NCBI GenBank assembly: GCA_028622995.1
Contig: JAJQJQ010000065.1
Span: 744,001 to 808,000, forward strand
Length of the DNA: 64,000 nt
From: Panagrolaimus kolymaensis
Lineage: Eukaryota; Nematoda; Chromadorea; Rhabditida; Panagrolaimidae
Direction of reading: 5' to 3'
The position numbers were made by a program, and so were the translations under genes. The notes beneath the pieces were generated by a model. That model searched no databases. It was not told the origin of the DNA and was given only the letters and a program-made list of their open reading frames with translations. Shown here piece by piece: positions 45,374 through 57,304 of this stretch (its first letter is position 1; each line of letters opens with the position of its first letter).

Positions 45374-48199
45374 ATGGATGTTGCTCAACTTTTAAATAAA
45401 AAATGTGCTAGGAAAGAAGCTCGAAAACAGAAGAAAAAGCTTGCTTCAATTGTTAAAAAAGCTCATCATGAAAAAAAGAAGGTAAGATTATTGTTTTTTG
45501 ACATTTGAAAAAATATTACTAACTTTTTTTTTGCAGGTTGATGATGTCGTTTCATCCTACCTGAATAAAGGAAAGAAAAAGAAGAGGCGTAATAATCAGA
45601 AGAAGCGACCTGGTGGACGAGCTAAAAAAGAACAAAAAAGAATTGCAGCAATTTTAGATGAAGGAAAAGATGAAGAAGCTAAATATCGTAAAGAAGTAAG
45701 ATTTTTTAAGTTTTAACGGTTTAATTTCCTTTATATTTTAGATTGGTGAAGAAAAGGTTAAAGTACTAAAAGATCAAATGGTGAATGATGATCGTGAAAT
45801 TAAGAAATATGAAAAGCTTCTTGGATTAAACAAGCGTCAAAATAGTAACACTCCTAAAACTATTGCTGAAAGCGGCATTGCTGGTGAGTGTTTGAATATT
45901 CTTATAAAGTTATAAAATGGCAAACTATTTGTTCCTCCTCAAAGTTCCTATAGCTTATGAGGATTTTATACTTGCCAATAATAAACTGCTGTTTTTTTCA
46001 CCTGAGTTTGCTGATACTGAACAAGCTTCTCATATTTGCAAACAGCAACAATTTTTGCCTTTGATTAATATTAAAATAACGTTATCATTTTTAGATCTTT
46101 GGGAATTTTGTGATCCAACAAAGCGCCAAAATGTTATTGAAAATGATGATGAAAATGATCTGGGTCTCGAACAAGCTGAAAAATCTGTTAATGATAAAGA
46201 AGATATCGATCTTGATGAAAATGAGAAATCAGATGGCGAGGAATCCATGTCAGCTGAGGAAGAAATGGATGATGGTGAAAGCATAGGAGACATTGATCAA
46301 GAAATGGATGATCTTGAAAATCAAATATTTGCTGACCAAGCCTCCGATGATGATGAAGAAATTAACGATGATAATGGCGACGCAGAGGATGAAGACATTG
46401 AAGAAGACGATGAAGAAGAGCTCATTGTTAAAGAAGATATTTATGGTCGTAAAGTTGATGCAAGAACGGGCAAAGTTATTGAAGGAACGAGCGCTGCACG
46501 AGCAATGGAAAAGTTAGAAGAGTTAAATAAGAATTCAACTCAATTAGCAGAGCAACGTACAAACATCGCTAAAACTCTTCGAGGAAGCATCAACCGATTG
46601 AATGAAAGTACTTTGGTTGGAGCTGTTAAATCTTTGGATGAGCTATTTTCAACTAATAGTCATAATGGTAAGCTTTGTTTGATTTCATTTCTCTTTTAAT
46701 TTTTTCTTTAGATGTCAAACAAATCTTTTATGAAACGTTCCTCAAAGCTACACAAACCATCTTCGCTCTTCCTGATCGTCTTTTAGTTGAATATGGTCTC
46801 TTCATTGCTTTAGCTCATGTTAATATTTCATCTGAAATTTGTAAGCTTTCTTTATCATTTCAATTAATCAAGTAACATAATTTTAGCAAGCCATTTTGTT
46901 GAAACTTTTACTCTTCATTATTTCAATGAACTTGATAACGGTGAAGATAAAGATGAGAAAGCTTTAGAAAATGCTACGACTCTTCTATGCCATCTTTTCA
47001 ATTTCAAAATCATTAAAGCTGAATTTATCATAGATATCATGACAAAGCTAAGAAATTATTCTCGTGATAAACCAATGTCTCTGATGATTCATGCAATTAC
47101 ATACTCGGGTGGAAACTTAAAGAAACGAAATGGGCCACTTTTGAATAAATTTATTAATGAAACTCAAAATTTTCTGTTGTCATTGTCGGAAAACAAAAAG
47201 GATGGCTACCGTATGAAATTCCTTATCGAAGAAGTTATGGCAATTAAAAATGGTCAAATCGCTCCTATCGTTAGTAAATTTGATGATTCCATTTTGGATC
47301 ATTTTTCAAGAACTTTCAAAGGACTAACTAAACACAAAGAAAACAAAGATAAGGAATTACCTTTTGGACTTGATGATATTCTTCATATTTCTCAACGTGG
47401 CCGATGGTGGATCATTGGTTCTGCTTGGACGCCTGGATTACTCAAAGCCGATGGAACTGCAATTGATAAACCTAAAGTTGAACCCATAGCTGTCAAGTTT
47501 GATGATAATCTTTTAACACTTGCAAAGAAAGCAAAAATGAATACCGAAACTCGTCGAAATATTTTCTGTAGTCTCATGTCCGCCGAAGATGATGTTGAAG
47601 CTTTTGAAAAGTTGCTGAAATTGGGCCTTAAAGGAAGCCAAGAAAGAGAAATCATTCATGTTATTGTTGTTTGTGTTATGATGGAAGCAACTTACAATCC
47701 TTATTATGCTACTGTTATTGAAAGATTTTGTAATTTTCACAAACGCTTTATCGTAAGTTTTTGTTTTTGAGGTTTTCCTCTCGTTAATCTTAATTTTCAG
47801 CTCACATGTCAATTTGCTTTATGGGATCGGGTGAAAGAACTGGAAACATTAAAAAAGCGTCAACGAATTAACTTTGCCTTTCTTGTCTCTGATCTTGTTC
47901 GACTATCAGCTGTTCATCTTCAAGTGTTAAAAGTCGTCAACTTCGGAACCATCGATCCAACAACAACTGCTTTTCTTCGTCGAGTATTCTACAGACTTTT
48001 AGCGAAAGCTACAGATTCTGCAATCATCGAAATGTTCAATAAAACAATCAATTCTGACAAGCTCAAATTTTTCGTTGAAGGTCTTCGGCTCTTTTTTGAA
48101 CTTTCAATGAAGCCTGAATCCCTTGAAGAAGCTCCTGATTCAAAATTGGTTAATAAGCGTGTTAAATTAGTTCGTAGTTTATTTACTGTTGTTGATTAA
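45374..48199 (+). CDS. NOM1: NOM1/Sgd1 nucleolar MIF4G-domain protein
   Basis: Exons 45374-45481, 45537-45695, 45742-45883, 46095-46667, 46712-46840, 46887-47752, 47801-48199; 791 residues against 860 in human NOM1. Order: a Lys/Arg-rich N-terminus with nucleolar-localisation character, a long Asp/Glu acidic stretch (about 150-250), a MIF4G helical domain beginning near KTLRGSINRLNESTLVGAV, GYRMKFLIEEVMAIKNG in its middle, then an MA3 domain ending in RRVFYRLLAKATDSAIIEMF. The family acts in 40S ribosomal subunit assembly and binds DEAD-box helicases such as eIF4A3. The start is the first ATG; in-frame sequence upstream is hydrophobic and lacks an ATG. Introns are 41-55 nt except the one before the acidic exon (211 nt). 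Confidence 0.93.
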
Positions 48200-48397
48200 T
48201 GTTTTAATTTTTGTTTTTGTTTCAAATAAATCGTAACAAGCGTTGTATTGCTGGTGTTTTCATTTCCATATTTAGACTGTTTTTTGTTTGTGAGAGTTAA
48301 AACAAAAATAACACATTTATTTATTCATTCTAATTCTTCTAACTCCTAAATTACATATAAATCAACAATAATTGAAAAAAGTGGTCGAAGCCTTTAT

Positions 48398-49618
48398 TTA
48401 AACACATTTTCTTATATGTAACCATGCAATTAAAAATGGTGAAATAGCAATAGTTCCTAGATAAAGATTTCGAACAGTTTTAGAAAAGAATGGAAGAATT
48501 AAAGCTCCAACAAAACACGTAAATGGAATAATTGTTTTTTGAAATGCAATTTTTGGCCCATCTTTTTCGTACAAATCAGGAAATTCACCATGTTCATAAA
48601 AATGTTTTAGAAGCTCATCTTTTTCAGCAAATCTTTCATAAAGCCATTTTTTGATATCATCTTTTTCAAGTGGAACTTCCGATATTGGAATTCGACGTAA
48701 ATGAACATGTAATCCCTTTGGACCAATTGGAGAAGAAACAAATTCAAACATATTTGGTGCATCACCAAGCCGATTAGGTAGTCTAAAAACATAGTAGTCG
48801 TTAAATTTTTTTTGCTTTACAAAATTTACCTCGTTTGATCATATGCAATTGTCACATCATAAATATATTGTACAGTATCTTTGAGTTCATTTCGAGCAAG
48901 TGCAAATGCTCCCGATCGAGGTAATAAAGTGTAATGCGGGATATGTAAGCCAGCCATCTTTGCATGTTTTTGTGAAGCTTCAATTAAATGGCGTCTTTTG
49001 CGAGAAAATCGAGTACCTTCAGGAAATACATGAAGCCAAAAGGGTTCATTGAGATCTCGAAGAGTTTTGAATTGACGAAGAAGAGGATCAGGAACGAATT
49101 GACCAAAACGTCGAACATAAATATAACCGTGCTGAAATAGTAAATATTATTGAACCAAGTTTCTAAAATTCATATGAAAACAAATATGCACATACTTGAA
49201 AAATATACCATCCAAAGAGAGGCACAAAATTTATAGCAGATTTAATAACAAATCGAAGTCCAAACTCTGCTCCTCCAGAACTTTGACGAGCAGCAAGCAT
49301 ATTAATCACAGCCCAATCCACATTTGATTGATGATTCGAAATAATGAGTGCTGTTTCACAAACTCGACGAGCATCTGCAATATCGCCATAAAAATTTATT
49401 GAAACATTTGAAAGACTTTCAAAGACAAAAAGCGTTAAACGCATATATGAAGTATAAAGTTTGTTATCCAACCAAATTAGTAAACGTTTTGAGATAAGTC
49501 TTGCTGGTATTGCCATAGTAATGTAAGCAGTTGCATATGGAACCATTGAAGATGAGAGAAGCAACGTAGGAACCCATACCCGAATTTTATCAATCAACAC
49601 TATTGCTGTTATTAACAT
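48398..49618 (-). CDS. AGPAT5-like lysophospholipid acyltransferase
   Basis: Exons 49196-49618, 48830-49131, 48398-48782; 369 residues. Membrane enzyme that moves acyl groups onto lysophosphatidic acid or other lysophospholipids. N-terminal hydrophobic segment (MLITAIVLIDKIRVWVPTLL onward). Acyltransferase motif I is NHQSNVDW (NHx4D, about residue 97), motif II is GYIYVRRFG, motif III is FPEGTRF, and motif IV lies near LPRSGAF. DVTIAYD resembles the AGPAT5/LCLAT segment. Two hydrophobic stretches near the C-terminus (IIPFTCFVGALILPF and NLYLGTIAISPFLIAW) match the AGPAT5 layout. It follows the BI-1 gene on the same strand after 267 bp; both families are ER or outer-membrane proteins. Exact substrate cannot be deduced. 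Confidence 0.9.
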
Positions 49619-49885
49619 TTCTGTGGTTTACTGTAATTTATTGAAATCATAAAACAATGAAAAAGTTACAAATAACAATGGCTATAACTTCCTTTATTTT
49701 TCGGTAAATTATTCTTTTATACAAAACAAAAGTTGTTTTTATTAATAAGTAAGAAACAATGAGACAAAACACAATACAAAAAAGAAAAGACAATATATTA
49801 AGTTTTATCTAAACACACAAGCATTAAGCAAACTTCGCTCAATTTTTTTATACACATTTGAATAATATCACATTCGATGAATGAC

Positions 49886-50725
49886 TTAATTGCGGCGTCG
49901 GCGATTATCTTCGGATTTGTCTTTAAGAAGGATAAGAATGTAACGGAAAAGATTAACGAAATCAATAAAGAGATCAACGGTGTGCCAGATATAGTCACTA
50001 TCACCACGACGCTTGCGTTCAGCAATCAATTGAGTATCATAAAGAACAAATCCACAGTTGATAGCAAGTCCTCCCCACATGATCATACCGTACATAAATT
50101 GACTGCGAGCGAAAATGCTGGTGATAAGAAGACAAAGCAGAGCAGATCCAAGGAAACCTAAAAACGATTATGTGAATAAACTAAAGAGAGAAAGCGAAAA
50201 AGATTTACCACCAAGATGCAAGAATTTGGTTGAATCAGCATATAAGGCTGAAAGAGTGAATGAACCAAAAACGATAAGAGTGATCAAATAGGCATTGAAG
50301 ACCAAAGCAGGATCCTTTGCTCCAACGTATTCAATAAGTGGACCAGTATTGCATCCAACAAGGAAAGCAAAACCAAAGAGATAAGCAAGACGTTTATTTT
50401 CTGTTTCGCGAGAATGTTGGGTGCCCATAAGAGCGAAGAGAAGACCAAATTGACCAATGAGAAGAAGGAACGACCATGAGTGAAGTCCAAGAACACTATT
50501 TACAACAACACCAAAGACGGCACTCAACATACACATGGCAAGAGTGCTATAAACACTCTTCAAATGATCACGAACATCTTTTTCTCTGAAAATTATTTTG
50601 TAAGTAAACGAGACAAGAATTAATAAATCCAAAACTTACAATTTGTTATTCAAAGTTGAAAAGATTTTTTCGATATTTCCAAGGATGTTGGTTGGATCAG
50701 TGGTACGTGAAGAATTTGTCGACAT
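49886..50725 (-). CDS. TMBIM6: Bax inhibitor-1 (TMBIM6) homologue
   Basis: Exons 50640-50725, 50209-50585, 49886-50157; 244 residues, near the 237 of human BI-1. ER membrane calcium-leak and cell-death-suppressor family. Features: VRDHLKSVYSTLAMCMLSA (TM1), LMGTQHSRETENKRLAYLFG (family signature with HS.ETE.KR), GPLIEYV, FGSFTLSALYA, NCGFVLYDTQLI, DYIWHTVDLFIDFVNLFRYI (pore-lining last helices with the paired Asp pH sensor), and a basic RRRR tail. Six to seven membrane helices. The start is the only ATG in the first exon; splice phases agree. Confidence 0.95.
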
Positions 50726-52048
50726 GATTATATCTGAAAAAGAAAAGGGTAAAATAAAGTCAAATGTAAGAATATTATAGCAAAAACACGTAAACTTATC
50801 AACTCTAATGAAAGAGAAAAGGTTAAAATAAAATGCGTTTATAATCTCTATGAAAAACACACGCTGAAATCAATAAAAAAACACGCACATAAAAAAACCA
50901 AAAGACTTTGATGAAGGAAAAAAAGAGGAGGAATGAAAAAACTACCACGAATATTCTAGCAACAACAACTGCAGCAGCGACCAAAGCATTTCGTCAGTCA
51001 AAAACACACGTTGACTAAAAAAGCTAATATTCTTAACGCGAAAATTATATGGTTATTGGTGGACGTAAATCATTTGAATTGAATAAAATGGTGGTTTTTA
51101 GTTTTGTTATTAAAAAAATTTATTTTGATAAAAATTGTTAACTCTCTGTATTTTGTATGGTTTCATTTCCGTTGGAATATGAACTTATGAAATAAAAAAG
51201 ACTCAGAATGATCTGAAATTTTGTTAGTTTTGACGAAAACAGGAAACAAAAGAATAATTTAGTTTATTCTTCAATAACAAAAAAAAGTTTATGTGCGATG
51301 TGTTGTTTTTTAAAATTTAATTTGACAAACAATATAAAATAAAAACAATAAGCAATTGTCTATGATTATTAAGACATTGATACTTTTGTGTATGAGAAGA
51401 ATGCATGCTTGATCAATTTTTTTTAACAATAACTTTTATTCAAAAAAAAACTTGTTCCAACAAAAATAATGAAGCGAGAAAAAATGTTTTAAAATAAAAA
51501 AAAGTTGAATATCACGGACATACAAAAAAGAATGAAGACGCGGTTGTATTCAATTTGTATTGAATATTTTTTTCACATGGTAGCGGTGTTAATGACAGAC
51601 ACGTTTAAAAAACTTTTTTCTTTCTCTCCCATTCTCTTATCGGCTCATGATGTGTATGTATATCATTAATGATCAAATAATTTTTTTCGAAAAAAAAGAG
51701 AACATCGCATTCTTTTCTTTTATTTTCTAAATTATTGTCCATTGAAAGAAAAACGTTAATCTTTTTTTTTCTTCTCCTTTTGGGTGGACTCTTTTCATAT
51801 TTAAAAGAGTAGGAAGGAGAAAATACTTTTGGGTCCATTTTTTGATTTTCATTGAACCTTTTACTTTTGTTGTTTGCCTTAAGAAGAAAAAAAGGGCTGA
51901 AGGACAGAAGGAAAAGAACGGTTGTCTCTTGCTTACTTATTTAATGACGTTACAATTTTTGTTGTTTTTGTAAATATTTATAATATAAATATATTTCTTG
52001 GAAAAGGAAAAGTAAACAAGAAAAACAAGGAAGTTATAAAACCCAAAA
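50726..52048. other. Intergenic, divergent upstream region of BI-1 and the NEK kinase
   Basis: 1.3 kb AT-rich DNA with no coding exon recognised. An AGCGGTGTTAA similar to the end of the inverted-repeat elements occurs at 51584. Confidence 0.6.
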
Positions 52049-53983
52049 ATGGAGAAATTTGAAAAGCTTGGTGTCATTGGAAGAGGAAGTTATGGTATTT
52101 GTTATTTATGTCGAGCTAAAAATGATCGATTCCGTCGTAAAGTGGTTATTAAAACTGTATTAATTGATTGTCGAACTGCAAGCGAGGAAAATGCTATTAA
52201 TCGTAAGTAGTTGTTTTTTTTTAAAGCTTTCATCCATCTTGAATTTGCTAGTTAGCTATAGCGTAAACGAAATAATTTTTTTTTTCTTGAAATTGAAACT
52301 TTTTTACGGCATTTTTTTTATCTAAAAAATATTTTTAGATATGTATTTCCTTTTATTTACGTTAGTAATGAAGGTTATTTAAAAAATGGGGGTAAAAAAT
52401 CTTTTCAATCTGAGATTTACCACCGTATTACAAGTTTTCGCTCACTTTCATTTTTAATATAAACAATAATCTTTAATAAATATTTACGATGTAACGCTTA
52501 GGGCTAAAAATAAACTTTTAAACAAAGATGTTATTTATTTATTACAAATTAGTAACACTTGTAAAAGCAGTTTTTTTAAAATCAATTTGCATCATTGCTA
52601 AAAAACCTAGACTTCTTTTTTTCTCTTTTTAAAAAACATGTTTGCTGCAACCATACAACGCTAACATCAGTTTTTTATTTATAAAAAAAATATTTTTATC
52701 CATTAAAATATTTTTTTGTTGATAAACAAACTTTTTTTTACGCTTCATTGTTTTAACAACTTTTTTTATTTATTTATAGGGGAAGCCCATGTATTAGGCA
52801 GACTCGTACATCCAAATATAATTTTTTTCTATGATTTTTTCATTTCAAATGGAATTCTTCATATGGTTATGGATTATGCTGAAGGTGGTACAGTAGAAAA
52901 TTTAATACGAGATCAAAAGGGTGCATATTTTAATGAAGACATGGTATTATATTATTTTACACAAATTACTATGGCATTGGATTACATTCATAATAAGAAG
53001 ATTTTACATCGAGATCTTAAAACTCAAAATATTTTATTGAATCGTAAAAGAACGATTGTAAAATTAGCTGATTTTGGTATTGCAAGAGAAGTGAACACGA
53101 GAGATCTCGCTTCAACGATGATTGGAACTCCAAATTATTTAAGTCCAGAAATTTGTGAAGGTCGAAAATATGATATTAAATCAGATTTATGGTCTCTGGG
53201 ATGCATATTATTTGAAATCATTGAACTTAAGCGAGCTTTTGATGGTGATTCTTTTCCATCCATTGTTCTTAAAATTACAACCGTGAGTTTTGCAATCGAT
53301 TCTAGCTTTCTTTACTACAAATTTTTTACAAACTATTTTACAAATTAAAATTCCTCTCAATTTAAAATCGTTAAAAAAATGAATTTTATTTTACAGGGAA
53401 AAGTTGAACCGATGACACGTGAAGTGAGCGATAAACTTCGAGAATTGGTAACTGTTTTATTATCAATGAATGAAAAAAAGAGACCGACTACAAAAGGTAA
53501 ATTTGCAATAACAAAAAGAATGATTTAAACTAACTCCCATAAATCATTCAAGCATTTTTGAAATAAATTTTCTACCATCAAAAAAGAAGCCCTAACTTTT
53601 TTCTTAGATTTTTTTAAGGGAAAATTACTGCATTCTGAAAAAATACACTGATCTTTGTCTTAGTTTTTTTCCCCTCTAAATTTAAAAAAATTGATTGACC
53701 TTTTTGATTTATTTTTTTTATTTTTTTAGATATTCTTACATCGCCTCTGGTTTTGCCCAAATGCCTTGAACTTCATCTTGATTTGGGAAGGATTGATTAT
53801 CCATCCGCTGGACATTTTGTTGCAAAAAGCACAACAACTTCATCAACTCCTTCAACACTATTAGCTTCACCGCAAGCGGGTTTTGGATTTAGTGGTGGTG
53901 TAACGAAAAGAATAAGTTCATTATCAGTCATTGAAAATTCCACAAGAGCTTCACTTCCACTTGAATTTTATCTTAGAGAATGA
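52049..53983 (+). CDS. nekl-2: NIMA-related kinase of the NEK8/NEK9 type
   Basis: Exons 52049-52202, 52780-53282, 53397-53496, 53730-53983; 336 residues. The kinase domain fills residues 1-260: GRGSYG loop, VVIK lysine, LGRLVHPNIIFFYDFF, DYAEGGTVENLI, ILHRDLKTQNILL, LADFGIAR, GTPNYLSPEICEGRKYDIKS and LWSLGCILFEIIELKRAF. The short tail LPKCLELHLDLGRIDYP matches the segment just after the kinase in NEK8. No RCC1 repeats follow, so it is a short form like C. elegans NEKL-2, which works in moulting-linked endocytosis and cilia-related roles. The first intron (577 nt) is unusually long for this region. The Ser/Thr/Ala tail is low in complexity. Confidence 0.92.
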
Positions 53984-55605
53984 AAACTTTTTTTGGAGTC
54001 CGATTTCAAGATATTTCACAATATTTTTATAATCTCAAACAACATGTTTCAATTAATGCCATTAAACTTTCTTTTTATCTCTTTCAAACTGCCAACTTTT
54101 TATGTTATGTATAATTTTTCATTGCTTTTTGTTTAACATTATTAAACTTTATAAACCTAAAACTATCAAAACATTCTTTTATTTTGTAACAAAAGTCTTT
54201 CCAATTTCTAAAAATGACAAATTATTGTCACATTGTTTAATCTTTTTTTATGAGCTCTTTTTCCCCTGTAGTCGTCTTTTGATTCGATTCATTTTTGATT
54301 GAAAAAAAAATTGTAGTTTAATATTTTTTTGTTTCTGTCGTCTTCTTCTAACCTTTGGTCCAAAACAGATTATTTTACAAGGTTCAATGTTCTTTTCATT
54401 GCCGTTTTTTATGTCCAAATATGGATAGTAAACTAACTAACTTACTTAATTTAATTATCGCAATAAATTACATCATGTTCCTTTTCTCTTTGTGTATGTT
54501 ATATTACTTTTTTAAAAAATACAAAACAAAATAAATGTGTTTATTCAAAGTTATTTTTTGATAGTTTATAAACTTACAAAATAAATCAAAAATAGAAAAG
54601 TTCAAAAAAGAAACAAAAAAAGCGATCAACCAAATCAAGTTCTGGTCGAATTTTTACAAAGCAATAAAATCACTAACATTGGCTAAGCTAAATCAGCTAA
54701 AGTTTGTTCGAAAAGCTTAACATTGTTATTTTTAAAGCCAAAGAGAAAATAAAAAAATAGAGTTATATAAAAAATATGCAAGCTTTTGTGATTTAAAAAT
54801 TGATGTATCAACAACATTAATCATAATTTTAATGAGAAATTTTGTTGTGTCATAATCTAGTAAAATTATAGCCAAATTTTTTATTTCGATGAATGTTTGA
54901 TGCTCAAATTTAACAATCGCTGAATAAATGGAATTTCTTTGTGATGATTAAAAATGAATGAATCATTTGCAAACAAAAAAGCTCGTTATTTATTTTATTT
55001 TTTTGCTATCAAATGCAAGTTTTTCAATGTCATTTTTTCCTTTTATTGCAAATTTAAAACTGGCTACCTTTTTTTTTTAAAATTGATCATGTAATCTCCA
55101 CATTCTCAAAAGAAAAGAAAAAACTTTTGTTTTATCTTTGGAAATTTTTAGAAAAATCAATCAATATATGCTTTTATTGCCATTTTTTAATAACCCAAAA
55201 CAATTTTTTTTAAACGTAAAAGATAAAGTTTTTTATTTGCTATATGACCCACTTAAAAAATATTTTTTTAAACAGCTTCAAATAGCAGCTGTTTTTCTTA
55301 AAATCACATAAAAATTTATAAAATCCCTATGCAAAGAAAAAACCGTTTGAAAAAGAAAGGTTTTTTAGTTTGCATCTTTTTTGTTGACACCTGTTTTTAA
55401 AATCGAAAGGTTTAAGCGGTGTCATTTTATTATTCCCCATGATAAAGATAATAATGATGAGCCTCTTCCAATTTCACATCATGATGAAGGAAAATGGATA
55501 TCCAGCTGCAGCTGGCCGTCGATAAAGGATAAATATAAAAGAGGTTTAAGTTCAAAGGCATTTAAGCATTCATTATCGACAAATCAAAAACATTTAACAA
55601 AAAAT
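53984..55605. other. Intergenic, 1.6 kb
   Basis: The nekl-2 3' UTR, then AT-rich DNA. From 55381 a frame without ATG runs in frame into the next gene (TTG-led). It looks untranslated because the signal peptide starts at 55606. Nothing else recognised. Confidence 0.6.
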
Positions 55606-56455
55606 ATGTTTAAAAGCTTTGGAGGTTTTTTGTTTATCATTGGCTTATGCAGTGGAAAGGATTTAAGAATAAATGATTTAACCAAAGCCGAACTCAATAC
55701 ACTTGTAACTTTGCAAGTTTTCTTTACAATTCCCCTAAAAAAACAATTAAAGCGCCATATTCAAGCTTCCTTATTTTCATTTAACATCAAACAAAAAATC
55801 TATTTTAGGCATTGCATTGACCATTGCATCGATAAAAAGCTTCAAGCTGAACCAAATTTAATTCAACCAAAAGCGGATAAAGATTGGTATAGCTTTAGTC
55901 GAAATGATGATTACTTTGATGTAAATGGAACAGTGACAACATTTGCGCTTGAAAAAGCCCAAAATTTATGCATGTAAGCTTTTCATTTTTCTTTGTTGGA
56001 TGGTTCAATACTAATTTCATTAAAGCACAATTACAACATATTCCCTTCCATCATGGAGAATTTGTACAAAAAAATGTAAAAAATTTAATTCAATTATTGC
56101 TTTATCTGCTTTAAATTATGCCGAAACATACCTTGTCACATCTTGTTCAAATCCAGAAAGATTTATTTATGCTAATAAATGCCTCAATAAATTTCGAGCC
56201 ATTGAAAAGCAACAATCGAATTATGAAATTTTAATATCTCAAAGTAACAAAAATGAACAATCAGGCCCTAATGGAATAATCTGTCAAAATTATGTGAACG
56301 TTATTTTGAATTATGGTAAAGAATTGAAAGAATGTGGATGGAATACCAAAATGCTTATATCAATGATAAACAATAAATTAGCTCATTCTTCATATTTTCA
56401 TAAAGTTTCTTTCACTCCTTATGAACAATGTTACGGAGCTATTATTGAATTATAA
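55606..56455 (+). CDS. Unrecognised secreted Cys-containing protein
   Basis: Exons 55606-55973 and 56026-56455 (52-nt GTAAGC...TTAAAG intron, phase 2); 265 residues. The start ATG is placed at 55606 because it opens a signal peptide, MFKSFGGFLFIIGLCSG. The mature part has spaced cysteines: HCIDHCID, NLCI, WRICTKKCKKF, TSCSNPERFIYANKC, IICQNYV, KECGW, EQCYG. The second exon has no ATG of its own near its start and so is easily missed. Paired C-x3-C motifs and spacing recall nematode secreted families such as the DUF19/T20D4.11-like or CPG4-like groups, but the match is weak and no function is proposed. No transmembrane segment after the signal. Confidence 0.65.
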
Positions 56456-57304
56456 ATTTACAAATGACAAGAAGAATCCATCCATGAGAAAGAGATGCTG
56501 ATCGACATTCTCTTTGCTTTCAAAACACCTCTTCTTAAAGCCATCACATATTTGTTTTTTGTTTTTAAGGTTTATTAACTAATAAATCATTATTAAATTT
56601 TGGAAGGGAAAGGATAAAATAATAAGTTGCAAAGCCTACAATAAAAAAGGATCAAGAATGATTAAAGCAAAAATTGTAAAAAAACATCAAGAAAATAATA
56701 TTTTTAATTTTGCATTCATTGGAATCATAAAGTGGAGAAGGCGTTGGTTTATAAGAACATTGAATATTTATTTACTTTTGATTAGCTGCTTTAATATTGT
56801 ATATACTTGTAAACAATCCTTCCTTAAAATTTTCATTATCGATTGATGCGATGATTGTATGCAAATTTGCTTTTTTTCTCATAAAACCAAGAATAAATAG
56901 CAAAGGACGGAAAAGAATTTTCGCAAATATGCTCGCATTAATTAAAAGCATTTCATTTTCCAAGTTAAAATGATTATCTTTATATCGAAGATCTGCTTTA
57001 GCATCAAGTTTTTTAAAATTTATAAGTAATACAAAAAAAACATGGAAAAAATTTCACCTTAGAAAAATTTCAAAATCCGCACAACTTCCACCACGATCAA
57101 AAAACGTTTTTACATACAGTATCTCGTCTCTCGCTCTTTCAACCCTAATCTTCTTCTTCGAATATTGATGAAAAACTTTTTTTCATATTTGAAAGTTTTG
57201 AAGTCTTGATAGTTTTTTTTGGATTGAAATAAATAAATTTATTGCTTGTTATTTTTTTTCAAACAAGAATATGCTTTCTTATTAATATTTCTTATTTTTC
57301 AGAA
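56456..57304. other. Intergenic upstream of the WAGO gene
   Basis: 849 bp. The final bases, TTATTTTTCAG just before AAATG, look like a splice acceptor placed 2 nt upstream of the start. This is typical of a spliced-leader trans-splice site in nematodes. A 60-residue ORF at 56658 has no recognisable features. Confidence 0.6.

Noticed and set aside
45917..46094. N-terminal part of the long ORF before the NOM1 acidic exon
   Set aside because: Joining from the 45883 donor to an AG in this stretch gives an immediate stop; the acceptor ending at 46094 keeps the frame, so this is intron.
55381..55605. Upstream in-frame extension of the secreted protein
   Set aside because: It begins with TTG rather than ATG and would bury the signal peptide that starts at 55606.
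56658..56963. Small overlapping ORFs on both strands upstream of the Argonaute
   Set aside because: Short, AT-rich, no homology recognised and no splice partners; treated as noise.
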